Part shown: piece by piece, positions 33,400-44,431 of the stretch
Numbering within the stretch: the stretch's first letter is position 1
Layout of the letters: each line of letters starts with the position of its first letter
NCBI GenBank assembly: GCA_002205965.3
Contig: NADL03000638.1
Location: forward strand, 1 to 64,000
Reading direction: 5' to 3'
DNA: 64,000 nt
Origin: Kappaphycus alvarezii
Taxonomy: Eukaryota > Rhodophyta > Florideophyceae > Gigartinales > Solieriaceae
Position numbers and translations under genes: made by a program
The notes under the pieces: generated by a model
What the model was told of the DNA's origin: nothing
Seen by the model: only the letters and a program-made list of their open reading frames with translations
The model's database searches: none

Positions 33400-34480
33400 A
33401 CTGCACAGGTTTAAGGTCCTAGCGGAAAATCGCAAGAACCAGGGATACACGCTATCCCAAATTAGTCGGCGATTCGCGTCGATAGCCACAAAGCTTGCGG
33501 GTCTTTTGAGGATTTCTATGAAAGCCCTCTGCTAAGCAATCGCTAGCGTCTCGCACGGACGAACCGCTTTCGCCGCACGCATCTCCATCGGTAGCCTTCG
33601 CGCTTCAGGTTTCACACTGAGATCACCGCATTCACTTTTGAACAAGACAATGCTGCTCCTGAATGTAGGTGAAGGAAGAGGCGAGCATCATCACGACAAA
33701 GGACAACGTCGATCGCGTTTTTCAAGGCCACAAGAATGCAGTTGTCATCTCACTGAGTCTCCCAGATGCGGCCGTAGCTCCTAGCAAAGAGCTTCTTAGC
33801 GTTGGGAATATCCGGTCGCTCCCGAGGGCTGGCTATCACTAGAAGTGCCCGGGTCCTCTCGAGGAAATTCGACCATAGTCGCCGTCAACCTTTTTAGGAA
33901 TAAAGTCTTCATCCCTGAGCTCGACGGAGCAGAATAGGACGACGGGACCGTAACGCGGCAGGTACTCAGGTCGCACCCGCGGGATAGAGCCGACGGCTTC
34001 CATAGCTCCTGCACAAATATCATTGACAAGTGCATGTGCATACACTTCACGCCGAACGAAAAATAAGTGTTTTGCGCCCCTCCCTTGCACCGTGAGGAGT
34101 ACATCACTCCTACCTTTAGCAGAGCCCCGTCAGCTCCGGCGGATCCATCGACATACACGAAAGCTCGCACGATGATCGGGTCCTCCCCATTGGACGGCCG
34201 ATATTCCGCAATCCACTCCGGTTGCACCTTTGCTACTTCCTCTGCCACACTCGGCCCTTCAGTCTCCGTATCCTTTCCCTCCGCACTCGACCCGACCATC
34301 ACACGCGGCAGCTTTGCGACCATCCCTGTCGAAGGCCGGGCAACTCTTTTACTTCCTACCGTCTGTGTTCGTCGCGCTCGCGGACGGTGTGTCAGGCAGC
34401 TCCCCAGTGGCACGTAGACTGGAAAATATTGGACGATGCAGGGCCGATCGACACGAGCCTGCTCGCTGGTCCGCTTCCAT
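33400..34480 (-). pseudogene. Unidentified ORF between copia-like gag and the rDNA relic
   Basis: A minus-strand ORF starts at 34,480 (MPWKRTSEQARVDRP). Its frame stays open to 33,796 and contains EPxxVRAFVYVDGSAGADGA-like text, reminiscent of, but not proof of, an RNase H-type beta strand. A shift near 34,060 leads to a frame with FFVRREVYAHALVNDICAGA, AVGSIPRVRPEYLPRYGP and FIPKKVDGDYGRISS. Below 33,790 mixed frames give YGRIWETQ, DDNCILVALKNAIDVVL and ARLFLHLHSG. The DNC...LKNAI pattern recalls the catalytic Cys region of Ulp1/OTU-like cysteine proteases, but no His or Asp partner can be placed. It runs in the same direction as the LSU relic. I cannot name it. Confidence 0.35.
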
Positions 34481-34619
34481 GGCATCTTTAGATTACAGGT
34501 AAAGACTTTTGATGGGAAAGGAAGGGATTGAATGAATCGATATGCACGAATGAGTGCGCTGGGTGATAGAATCATTGATCCAGAAAAGACTTCTGTGGCA
34601 CTAGGCAACCTCAACAAGT

Positions 34620-35153
34620 CCGACCTGCTGCTCTTTATTTATTCCCTTTTTTTCATCTCTGTACCATGTCAGGCTGATTGCACATAACAATCGACCCTCC
34701 CGGCAAGCGTAAAGAGAAGCTTACAGATACCACTGTATGCAGAGTTGGCATCACCCGTTTCGTCTCAAGAAGGCTCCCAAGCTTAAACGAACACTACGAT
34801 GAAGAAACCAACAACGTCTACCAAGGAGCCAAGAACATGTACCACCGATAGGCGAGCGAGACCACTCGCCCATCTATACCTTAAGGTACTGGATTCCTTC
34901 TCTCACTACCCCGCCATAAAGGTGTACTGTAGGGAGCTCACAGCATCTTTAAAGACTGCTGTTAGACAGTGAAACTTAAGAGTTCGCTGTCGCCATGGAA
35001 TCCTAGACTCTAGAGAATTACATCTACGAAAAGGGCCCGTTCGGTCACCTGAACGGCCTTTACGCCCAAATTTTCCTCTGTGGATCTTCATACATATAAG
35101 TGAGGGCACTCTAAATAGATGAAAGCGTGAAATTGCCCTTTTACAGCTCCATT
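34620..35153 (-). other. Hairpin-rich segment directly downstream of the LSU break
   Basis: LSU similarity stops at 35,154 and this sequence follows. It contains two clear hairpins: GGCCGTTC...GAACGGGCC near 35,055-35,030, and ACAGCA...TGCTGT with an inner TCTTT/AAAGA near 34,965-34,940. A palindromic ACCTTAAGGT lies near 34,885. No LSU 3' sequence is found in it. It could be the 5' untranslated part of an insertion, or unrelated flanking DNA. Confidence 0.4.
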
Positions 35154-37320
35154 AAGAGATTCATAGTTACTCCCGCTATTTACCTGCGCTTGATGAATGT
35201 ATTCACTTTGAAATTCAGAGGACTGAGAAAAAATCACATTGCGTCATCACCGGCTGCTTCCTCGAAATATTGTTTTTTAATTAAACAGTAGGATTTCCTT
35301 TGCCCGTTGCAGTCTTTATCTGCTGCATGCCGTGGGACTCACCAGGCATGACGGAGCGCAGACTCAGCGGCACGACACAGGTGCCCTCGCGGAGTCCCGC
35401 GCCGAATGCCGAAATACCCTCGCGCGCCATAACCGGAAACCACTCCCACACAGCACTGGAGCCAACATTTTCCCCAAAGTTACGAGTCTAATTTGCCGAC
35501 TTCCCTTACCTGCATTATTCATACTTAGCAGAGGCTTCCCACCTTGGGGACTTGATACGGTGATCGGTACGCCACGGCGTAGATTTCAGAATCCGAGATT
35601 CATTTAGCAGGTAAATTTTCAAGGGCCATCGACGGCGATCTGGACGCCGGAAAAGCCTTGGCACTCTGCTCGCACACCCGTGTTTTTTCCGATAAGCAGA
35701 TTCAAAATCGCGCGCGCAAACCTGGTCAAACAGAACAGAAAAATCTGCCCAGCGCCATCGCCAGCGTCCTCGCCCCTCCAATTGAGTCACCGCGTCCACA
35801 TCAGTGTGTGTGAATTTCAACCCGCTTTCCTTTCACCGCTAAGTAGCAATCGATACTAGGCTTAGGGACAACCCACCCACGCCCAATCAATGTGGAACCC
35901 TTCCCCGCTTCGCCCTTCAAGGATCTCGCTTGAACACTTGCTACTACCACCAATATATGCAGTAGTGGCCGTTTCGCACGCGTTTGCACGCATGCTTCGG
36001 TACGGCTCACACGCCTTCCAAATCATCTGGGCCCTTTCTCGCCCAGATGGAACGGTGTCATTGTCGGCCGCCCGCTTCAGTGCCATCGCTTTTCAGGGCT
36101 AACTTATTCGGCAAGTGAGTTGTTACACACTTTCTACCGGATTCCTTACATGGCTACCGTCCTGCTGTCTCGATAAATCAACGCCTTTTGTGGGGTCTAT
36201 AAGCCGGCAGTTGGTCTGCTTAGCCATGTTTACGGTTCATTCCGTATCGCCAGTTCTGCTTACCAAAAGTGGCCCACAGGGCTGACTTTTTTGCCGGTAC
36301 CGCTCAACCAAACAGCAATACCCCTGCACATTTAAAGTTTGAGAATCACCAGAAGAATTACTGTCCCTAAATGCGCTACTCATTCGCTTTACCACACAGA
36401 AAAACTCATGTCGGCCGGGTTTCCTGAGAGAAAACTCGGAGGGAACCAGCTACTAAATGGTTCGATCATTCTTTCGCCCCTCTACCCAAGTCTAGCGAGC
36501 AATTTGCACTTCAAAACCGTTACTTGCCTCCACCAGAGTTCCCTCTGGCTTTGACTTACTCCAGCGTAATCGATCATGTTTCTGGTCCCAGCGCAAATGC
36601 TACAGCTCAGAATTGAGATACAACGATCTTATGCCGTCTCAAACTGATCGTTTTGCAATGGCGCTTTCACCGCACCCAGGGCTTGTGCATCCTTTGACTC
36701 GTATCCGCACTAGACCCCTTGGTTCATGTTTTAAGGAAGGCTGTATCGCGTCGTCCTTCTGCCGTCCTCAACCCTGCCATAAGGGAGCCCTCAGCCGCCA
36801 GAAACTCAATAGTCAGCCCGCAGAAGTCCACGTCGGATAGTTACTCGTGCCAGTGCACCCTACACGGCTGAAGACACACAGCGCCATTTCATTCCAACGC
36901 AATCCGCTTCCACCATAACGGTTTCAGTTTCTTTTCACACTCTTTCAAAGTGTTTTGCATCCTCGACTCACTGAAAATGTTCGCTATCGGTCTTCAGTTG
37001 TTATTTGACTTTTGATGAGATTTACCATCAATAAGAGCAGCATTAACAAGCTACCCGACTTGTCTAAAACAGCCTCGGACAGTACGATGTGTCCTGTGTG
37101 GGACGGACGGGACTCTCACCCTCCATGGCCGCATTTCCATGCGACTTACCCAAACTGGCACCCCAGAAGCCGCCAGCAATACAAAGCTTGCAAGAAGACT
37201 TTTCATGTTTGGCTCTAGTCGCTTCGCTCGCCGCTACTGAGATAATCCCAGTTAGGTTCTTTTCCTATGTTTAATAACATGCTTAAATTAAGCCGGCTGC
37301 CTTGCATGATATCAGATCCA
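35154..37320 (-). pseudogene. Large-subunit (28S-type) rRNA pseudogene, 5' two-thirds
   Basis: Read on the minus strand, the segment begins near 37,320 with the LSU 5' end (CTGATATCATGCAAGG, then AATTTAAGCATG), followed by AGTAGCGGCGAGCGAA, CCGATAGCGAAC, ACACTTTGAAAGAG, AACTCTGGTGGAGGC, GAACCATTTAGTAGCTGG, CAACTCACTTGCCGAAT, GGAAGTCGGCAAATTAGA, GACGCAATGTGATTT and GCGGGAGTAACTATGA. It ends at CTCTTAA (35,160-35,154). The last third of LSU, with the peptidyl-transferase ring, is absent. Universally conserved core positions are changed (GACTCGTAACTTTGGGG and ATGTTGGCTC), so this is a decayed copy, not an active gene. It sits between a copia-like element and an unidentified ORF rather than in an rDNA array. 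Confidence 0.9.
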
Positions 37321-37690
37321 AATGAGTGTTTCGGAGAGGTAGGGCTGGGCTCACTAACCAGCCTTACCTCTACTGTAAGGTCCTAACAAAACATAATCAT
37401 CGACCGGGCCACCAAAAAAAAATTAGTGCGCCTCGCCCTGCCCCCGACCGAATGCCGGTACACTGCTTTCCGAAAACTTGCATTTTACTACTCCACAGTA
37501 CGCCGCAATGCAATCAAGGTGAACCAAGACTCTACCGTGACATCGTGCTTCCTGTTCAGATACTCTCTACTTCGGGCGATTGCGGGTACGAAACATCGAC
37601 GCTCCACGAACTGCATCCACCAGCTGAAGCGTGGCACGAAATTTCTGTCCTGCGACTCACACGCTCACACTTGTGAGGACTCTGAAATAT
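37321..37690 (-). other. Probable ITS2 remnant with a 14-bp hairpin
   Basis: This lies just upstream of the LSU 5' end on the minus strand, where ITS2 belongs. A stem of 14 pairs (37,335-37,348 with 37,358-37,371, one G-U pair, 9-base loop) is present. I could not find 5.8S rRNA, so the rDNA copy is probably cut within ITS2. Confidence 0.45.
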
Positions 37691-39720
37691 TTATGCCCGC
37701 AATACTACCCGTGAGCACCAAATGCGTTCAAAAATTCCATGATTCACTCCGCAGTGTAGTATTAATTACGGATATGGCAGAGTGGGATGACGGTTTTCGG
37801 TGCATATTCGTTACCATCCAACTCTTGCAAAAAGGGATGAAGACGGGTTCAACCTTATGTCCTCGTATGCGACTTTCAGGCGTTTCAAATTTCCGAATTT
37901 GCTCTCAGTGAACTCTACGAAATGTTCTTTTGCGGTGTGGACGTATCCCAAATTCCAAACATCGTTTTTTGTTCGCTTATCAAAGTAGTATACTGTTTTT
38001 CTTGCGTTAGAAGATGTGATGGAATGGTATTTGGTGATCTAGATTCCAGCATCTTGGAGAGAATGCGACGTGCAATTTTCTGATAATGTGCGTCAATTAA
38101 TTCTAAATCCACTGATGTCTGTGGTTGGCCGAGAATGGATTTTGTGCAAACCCTAGCGAGATCAAAGGCACTGACACAGTTGTTTCCACGTAGAAGATTC
38201 GTGTCGATGACTGCTGGTGAAATAATCTCCTGAACTGTGGAAGGAGTACCTTTCGTGTCTTCCCCGTGCATTGCATCCCTGAGAATACGCCGGGAAATCT
38301 GACGCAGACAAAAGTTTCCACTTTCTACTGAACCAATTTTACTATGCCTCCTTGCCGGGCGAGGTTTTGGTTTGATACCATGCTTTTGCAACATCTTGAC
38401 GAGATCATCGTTGTCAAATTCCTGATCGAACTATGTTTAAGCAAGAGCTCCATTCACTCCGCTCCGGGGTGTTTCAACGAGTCTTGAAGCTTCTTCCCTA
38501 TCTCTGGTCGACACAAATAACAGCGTTACAATAGCGTGATGCTAGATATTTAATATGTAATATTGGACACTTTTTTTAATTCAACCGCGCACACGAAATC
38601 AGTTTGCACTTTTTCGTTAAAGTTTCGAAGTGGCTCACTCGAGGATACCTTGCGAACATTGAGTTGCCTTCCCGTCGTCTTGCAACTAGATCTCTTATGC
38701 TCGAATCCTTCGAGAGCTTGTTCCAAGTCTTGCGAAAGAACACCACCCTGTTTGCAATGATCCGTCATATCCCTCTAGAAGTAAGTTCAAATACAAGTGA
38801 AGTTTTGCAGCAAAGTATTTTGTATATTTTTCGATTAAGTGCAATTTTGTGTTACTGCCGTCATCCAAGTCTCCTTTCGTTCCAAACAGTGCCCGTCTTG
38901 TCGCAATATAGCCTTGGAATTTGGAGAATTGACTCATGAAAACGTGGAAGTGATTTTGAGTTTCTCTACCTCCCTAAATGTAGATTGGAAGCACTATTTT
39001 GCTATCACATCCTTCAAAAACACACGGTGGTATTATAAAAATACGAGGTGTCTGCGAACTGAGCACATCCGATTTGCTCAAGATACAATTTACAAGTAGA
39101 AGAGGACTATCTCCCGTCGTGACGTAGAATGGAATTCCGATCTTATTCCCTATCAAGTTTTGAAGAGGAAGTCTTCATATACCGAATTTGAGCTTCTCAT
39201 TGCTGCATTTCTCACCATAATCATGGTAGAATGGCTCGCAGTCTAAAGGCTCCAACTTGAATTCGACGCACATCGCTAGGGAAAGCGCTTCAGCAAACTG
39301 TATGCCCCAACAGATTAGAGACAACCACCGAACAGGATAGGATGTGGGTCGTTATGCATATGAATCAGATCAGACTCGGTAGGAATTCCATTTACCAGGC
39401 TCCTTTGCCCTTGGAAAGCTTGTACCCCGGACGAGAATATACGTCTAAATTTTCGGGTAATTCGTTTCGTTCGGTTTCTTCTTCACGACGATTGTTGGAT
39501 TCTCGGATATTCAAAGTGACAAAAATAGGAGGCTGGTACTTCAAATCACCGACCTTGGTCCTTTCTACAATCCATTCAGGCTTCTCCGACGAGTTCCGCT
39601 GGTACTATTGACTTCTTCCTCTTAGTATCTAGATTGGATCTGTAATTTTCGACTTCTTTTCGATAGTTCTTTCGCATCTTTCCGTTGAAAGCGCGATAAG
39701 TACCCGCAGTCTTCTATGCG
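37690..39720 (-). mobile_element. Copia-like element 2: protease and integrase
   Basis: This is the same family as the element at 30.2-33.2 kb. The protease region (39,320-38,700) reads EPLDCEPFYHDYGEKCSNEK, SKSDVLSSQTPRIFIIPPCV, SKIVLPIYI and FSKFQGYIATRRALFGTKGD, residue by residue similar to element 1. The integrase follows: VSSSEPLRNFNEKVQTDFVC (38,660-38,600; first catalytic Asp in QTD), FDQEFDNDDLVKM (second Asp), and RPARRHSKIGSVESGN (catalytic Glu), in the 159-codon frame 38,394-37,915, then EIISPAVIDTNLLRG and ILGQPQTSVDLELIDAHYQK. RT and RNase H are missing: the element stops next to the ITS/LSU relic. Stops and shifts show it is dead. Confidence 0.75.
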
Positions 39721-39739
39721 ACCCGGATTACCTTTTTTT

Positions 39740-42700
39740 GTCGATTCTGACTGGTGTAGGTCCCCGCAGTAGGTTAAGGAACAAGAATAGCCGACTTAAC
39801 CATGTCATTTGGACGGCCCGTGTAGCTGCTACATATTCTGCTTCACATGTGCTGAGGGCCTGCATGTCTCGTTTCAGCGAGAGCCATGCTAGGGACTACC
39901 TGTTAGTGTGTGCACGTTTACAGAGATTGACTTGCGGGTTGTCCTTTGTTCGGCGAAATCGGCATAGGTGTGCAGCGCAGGGAAGCTGTTGTCCCTTATA
40001 TTAATCCGGTAATATGTGATACTGTGATTGATGGTTTGCTTGAGGAAACGAATTAAATGCTTTTATTAAGATACATTGCCGTTTATTCGGGTTTTGAGCA
40101 GATGCACTAAGTCTGTTCACATAGAAAGCTATGTCGGGTCTCGTGCAGTCTGCGATATACCGCAGTTCTCCGATCACCTCTTGGTAGTTGGCCTTATGAG
40201 GAATCGGGTCGTCTGCGTCGTCCAGCCCGTGATACCGCATGCCTTCCACATTTGAATATAGGCGGTCATTACAGTCAGCCATGTGCATAATCTGTGGCGC
40301 CTTGGAGGTGTGGGATGGCAAACTGATTTTGATAGGGCAATCGACCTTGTACTCGATGCGCCATCCCAAATACTGCGACAGTAGAACTAGTAGATTTACG
40401 TGCTTTTTGTCTTTGGCGTCGAGGGCCTGAAATAGTTCTTTGATGCGCTACTTGTGGGTGGAGACTATGAAGAAGTTGTTGATAGTGAGAGCAAGTATAA
40501 TGAAGGCATTGGGTCCCTCGAAGTTTGAAAACAAGCAGGGGTCGTAGTCGCTCTTATTGAATCCCTGAGCCGTGAGGAAAGCCTCGGCAGATTTTCGATA
40601 ATGGCATCCTCCTATTGGGGTGCCTTATATGTTCCTTATGAGAACATCCGCTGGTTTGCCGGGGAGTCGCAGGGTACCATCAAACTTTGGAAGTTGCTTT
40701 ATGATGGCAGGCTTGGTGTAGCCGTAATACTCGTGTAAAAACACGAGTATTACGGCAAAGTGGTTGCAGTGAAGCCTAAATGCTACTGTAAGCGCCAATA
40801 ATGGGCGCATTGTGGTTTTGTCAGCGGTATTGGCCGCTGTGTGCTCCGGTTTGTAGTGGAAATGGGCCCCAAATTTTTCGCCCCGTGCCGAGCACCTCGC
40901 TCGGCTTTCGATCAGCTGTCCGGTTAGGCTTCTCTTGTATCGGTAGGGCATTATGAGCGGTATCGGTTTCGAGTTCGCGGGATGGGCTTCTTTGCTGAGC
41001 CACTTAGTAGTTTTCTCGTTATCGAGCTATTACATCTCCTGATCCTGTGCAAGGTCTCATAGACCTCTGTCACGTAAATCGCGTTCGTAGGCCGCGTTGC
41101 GGGGGGTTTTGTGTGCTCTTCTCATGTTTTTCGTGTGATTCTGGTGTGCCTTGCGGTTTGTGGTAGCGCAAAGTTCAAGCGGAGTCTCTGTCGGAGCGGT
41201 ATAGTGGGAAATCAATCGCCCTAACGCGGTGGAATTTTCCTGTTTGCAGCTCCTGTTTCGCAATTGTTGTGTTTGTGGCAGCATAGAGATAGAGTGCGAG
41301 AAATTCGCGCGGGTCCAGCCTGCGCACACTGTTACGGTCCCGGTGGGCATAGACCGTGCCGATCTGCCCGAAGGCATACAATTGTTGGAGAGAGGTTGCC
41401 TTTTCTGTCCACTTGGGTTGTGAAAGTTGGCCGATTGTTGAGTGTCTAGTAATATTATGCTTGAAAACTGCATCCCTCAGCGCTTAGAACCAATATATTT
41501 CGGGTACTTGGGCTTGATGCAGGGTTGCTCGTGCCGCCACCATCAATATTGAGAATATCTGCTCCGCTAATGAGTTCTGCTGCGGAGTGTAGTCGTTTAT
41601 CGGGTTTAACGGGATGCAGAAATGGTCGTAAAGTTGTTGCAGATCCTCTGATAAATACTCACGTGCATTGTCTGTTTTTAACGTGTTCGGGTAGCGCTTA
41701 TGTCTGTTGTGAACGAGTACCAGTGTGTCGCGCACACACTTGTTGACGTCAATTCGGGCCGGTATGAAATAGCATGTGACTTACCTTGAGGAAACATATA
41801 TATGTTGCAACATACTTGTTCCTGTGTTGACCGCGTGGTTCATTGGCCCCATAACATCCGAGCATAGTGCCGCGCCCACCTTGTGGTCATGTGATGTCGG
41901 CTTGTATAGTTGCGGCTTGAGTTCGAGATGCGCGCATCCTGAGCACGTTAGGTTAGGGCAACTAGGAGAGTAGTATAAGGTCTTCTTTTTCCATTTTTTG
42001 GTGCGCATGCAAATTTATTTGATTGAAAATCAAGTTATAGTTGTGGAACATGCGCTCTTTTTCCGACTGATTTCTCTTGGAATTCGGCTGTATGACGTTG
42101 GCAAGATAGTAGGGTTTAATTACTACAGTTTCGACGTGTACGGGTGGGCTTTGAAAACACTTATTTGGACCTGGTCGCCCCATCGTCTTAGTTGTTGTCT
42201 GTGGTTGCCGCTGCTTCGCATGCGGTAGCTGAGATCTCTTCTGCGTCCTTGCGCTGCGACCCTTGTTCCTTCTGGGGTCGTTGATTACGTATTCTGTGAC
42301 GCTCCACGTTGCAATGTGTATTCGGGTGCCTATTTGCTTATCGAATACGTATGCTGCCTCCTTGGCCATTAGCAACGGTCCGTGTTTTACGGCGATATCC
42401 CTGTCCAAGAGCAAGTTAGCTGTCAGGTTGTTGTTGTATAAGGCTGAGACCTTAATAGGTGGGCACCTCAGGGGGTTCAGTGCAAGCTATGCAGAGTGCT
42501 TTCACATTGTTTTGTGGTTTATTTGGGGATTAATCGGTTAGTGGTTCGCGGAGCTTCTTCATCCTCTTAATTTTATGGTTGATATGGATGGGGTGCGCCC
42601 CGGAGTCTAGTGTGAACTTGCTGCGTTCCTCCTCGTCGGCATCCGATATGTCATCACTTGCCTGGCTGCGACATAGCCACGCTGAGATCCCAGGTGGGCC

Positions 42701-43556
42701 GCCCCGTTTGCCCGATTTGGCGGCAGGCTTATTGGGATTGTCAGGCTGTGAAGTTGCGATTGCTTTAACTAGGTCCGTTAGCTGTTCTATCTGTTTATAT
42801 TTGAAGCCTCCTTCGTGCTTCCGGGATGATTCCCTTCGCAATTGTTTGCTCTCCCCGCCTTACTTTTTATTTTAGCGGCGCCTGCTTTGGGATGACGGGG
42901 CGCTTCCCTTGACTGGAAGGTAATATTTCGTCGGCATTGTGGCATCATGATATGATACGGAGTGCAGTGCTGCATGAATCTTGGTCAAAAATTTGTAGGT
43001 CCATTGTAGAATGCCGCTCCTATGGCAATGCAATCGCACTTCGTGTTCTGCCTGAGCCTCTGTAGCATGAACCTGACTTTGGTTCTTTTTTCCCGAATTT
43101 CGGGCTCTTACAGCCCTATGCTTTTCGACGTAGTCCTCGAAGGACATCGTATCGTTTAGGGTACAGGCATGTGTTTCTCGTTCCATCAGTGAATGCATGC
43201 TCTTTGAGTCAGGCTCGAGGAGCTACTTCAGTGTGGTGAATACGGCCGTGGGCGGCTGGCAGAAGATGTTTTGTGCCAGTAGTTGACTGAATTCCGTCGA
43301 TATGCTCGACATGATGAGCGCGGTGCATAAAGACTTTTCGTTGCGGAGGTTGGTTTGGTCCTCCTGAGTGGATGTGGGTGGATCCACATCAGCCAGCAAG
43401 TGTAGCAAGTCGTGCTGCTCAAGCATGAGCTCCAGCGCCAGTACTCATGTAGGGTATTTTGTCCTGTGCAGCGTCGAAAGTTGTCATCTGTTCATCCATG
43501 GCTTGGTTGCTGGCTTGGGTTGGGGACAATTTTTCCGGACGGCTTGTAGATGCCAT
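39740..43556 (-). mobile_element. Ty1/copia retrotransposon, near full-length internal region, inactive
   Basis: The complete copia order can be followed on the minus strand. Gag starts at 43,556 (MASTSRPEKLSPTQASNQAM), with UBN2-like ALIMSSISTEFSQLLAQ and SFEDYVEKHRAVRARNSGKK. Protease: SKFTLDSGAHPIHI (42,620). Integrase: CSGCAHLELKPQLYKPT, CSDVMGPMNHA (first Asp), TLKTDNAREYL (second Asp), TPQQNSLAEQIF (Glu). RT: CSARGEKFG, LHEYYGYTKPAIIKQL, SDYDPCLFSNFEGPNAF, then LALTINNFFIVST where YVDD is expected, and YQEVIGELRYIADCTRPDIA. RNase H end: QALSTCEAEYVAAT near 39,850. The catalytic Asp pair of RT is Asn-Asn, and many shifts break the frame. A 16-bp perfect hairpin lies inside RT (40,721-40,756). 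LTRs could not be delimited. Confidence 0.9.
40721..40756. repeat. Perfect 16-bp hairpin with 4-base loop
   Basis: GCCGTAATACTCGTGT, loop AAAA, then its exact complement. It lies within the copia RT coding region, where such symmetry is not expected from protein coding. Confidence 0.9.
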
Positions 43557-43559
43557 TTT

Positions 43560-44430
43560 TTGCTTTGCTTGTCGCCACATATCTGACTAAAGTTTGCTTG
43601 TGCTGCAGTAGTGCCTGCACTTAATCCGTGGCGTAAGTTGGTGGCCGTCCAATGTGCCTACTGTCGATTTTGGTCCCGAGTTGGTTGCGCTGTTAAAGCG
43701 TAAGGACCACAACCTCTGAAAGACCCGATCTTGCCCCGGTCTCCCATAGGGCTGACCACCGGCGGCGAGTTTATAAATGGTGGAAATTACCGATAACCTA
43801 GATACCGCATTACACTGTAGAGCTGCGCTGATGACATACAGTACTTTTTCACTCAGAGCTTGAAGTCACATTTTTTGACAGTGCTCAACTCTGCCCTACA
43901 CAGCGGAAAATCCGGTTCGCTGGGACAGTACTGTACAGTGAAGTACAGCAGCGGTACTGTATTAGGCGAATTCCAAAGCGTTTTCGAAAATACTAGATAT
44001 ATAAACTTTATTTGATTACTATTTACAGTCATGTAAAGTAATTGTTTTCGCCTTACTTCTACTTATATATTACGTGGTCTATATTTTCTCCATCCTATTG
44101 TACTTTTCGTGATGCCTGTTAGGATCGATATAGTGTAAGTGTCACTAGGTGCGTCTCCAGGATTATGTGCTAGGGAATTTAGCTAGTAGTTAGTTGATGT
44201 GGTAGAGATATTCGAAGTCATCTGCTGCCTATAAAACGCATCGCCGCCTTGGAAAATCATCAAAAATATTATTTTCAACCTACTCGACTCTTCTACAATA
44301 GCAAATACGTCTGTCGTTTTTTTCAGGATCGAAACTAACGCCGCCAATCTGCTTTTCCCTTGAATTTTCGCGAAAACCTTGATTCATCGTTTTTCGGAGA
44401 AATCAAAAAGGAAGTTTATTCGCTATTCGA
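43560..44430. other. Spacer upstream of copia gag; palindromic motifs
   Basis: This would hold the copia 5' LTR and leader, but no matching 3' LTR could be found near 39.7 kb. TACTGTACAGT lies at 43,929-43,939, with a further TACTGTA near 43,955. No gene is seen. Confidence 0.35.
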
Positions 44431-44431
44431 T

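Noticed and set aside
34620..35160. Group I intron at the LSU break
   Set aside because: A short possible P1 pairing exists at the junction, but I found no conserved P7 or P4-P6 elements, no His-Cys box endonuclease and no resumed 3' exon.
37321..37690. 5.8S rRNA upstream of the LSU relic
   Set aside because: None of the conserved 5.8S blocks is present; only an ITS2-like hairpin can be supported.
43560..44280. 5' LTR of the copia element
   Set aside because: No matching sequence was found at the 3' side near 39.7 kb and no tRNA primer-binding site could be recognised.
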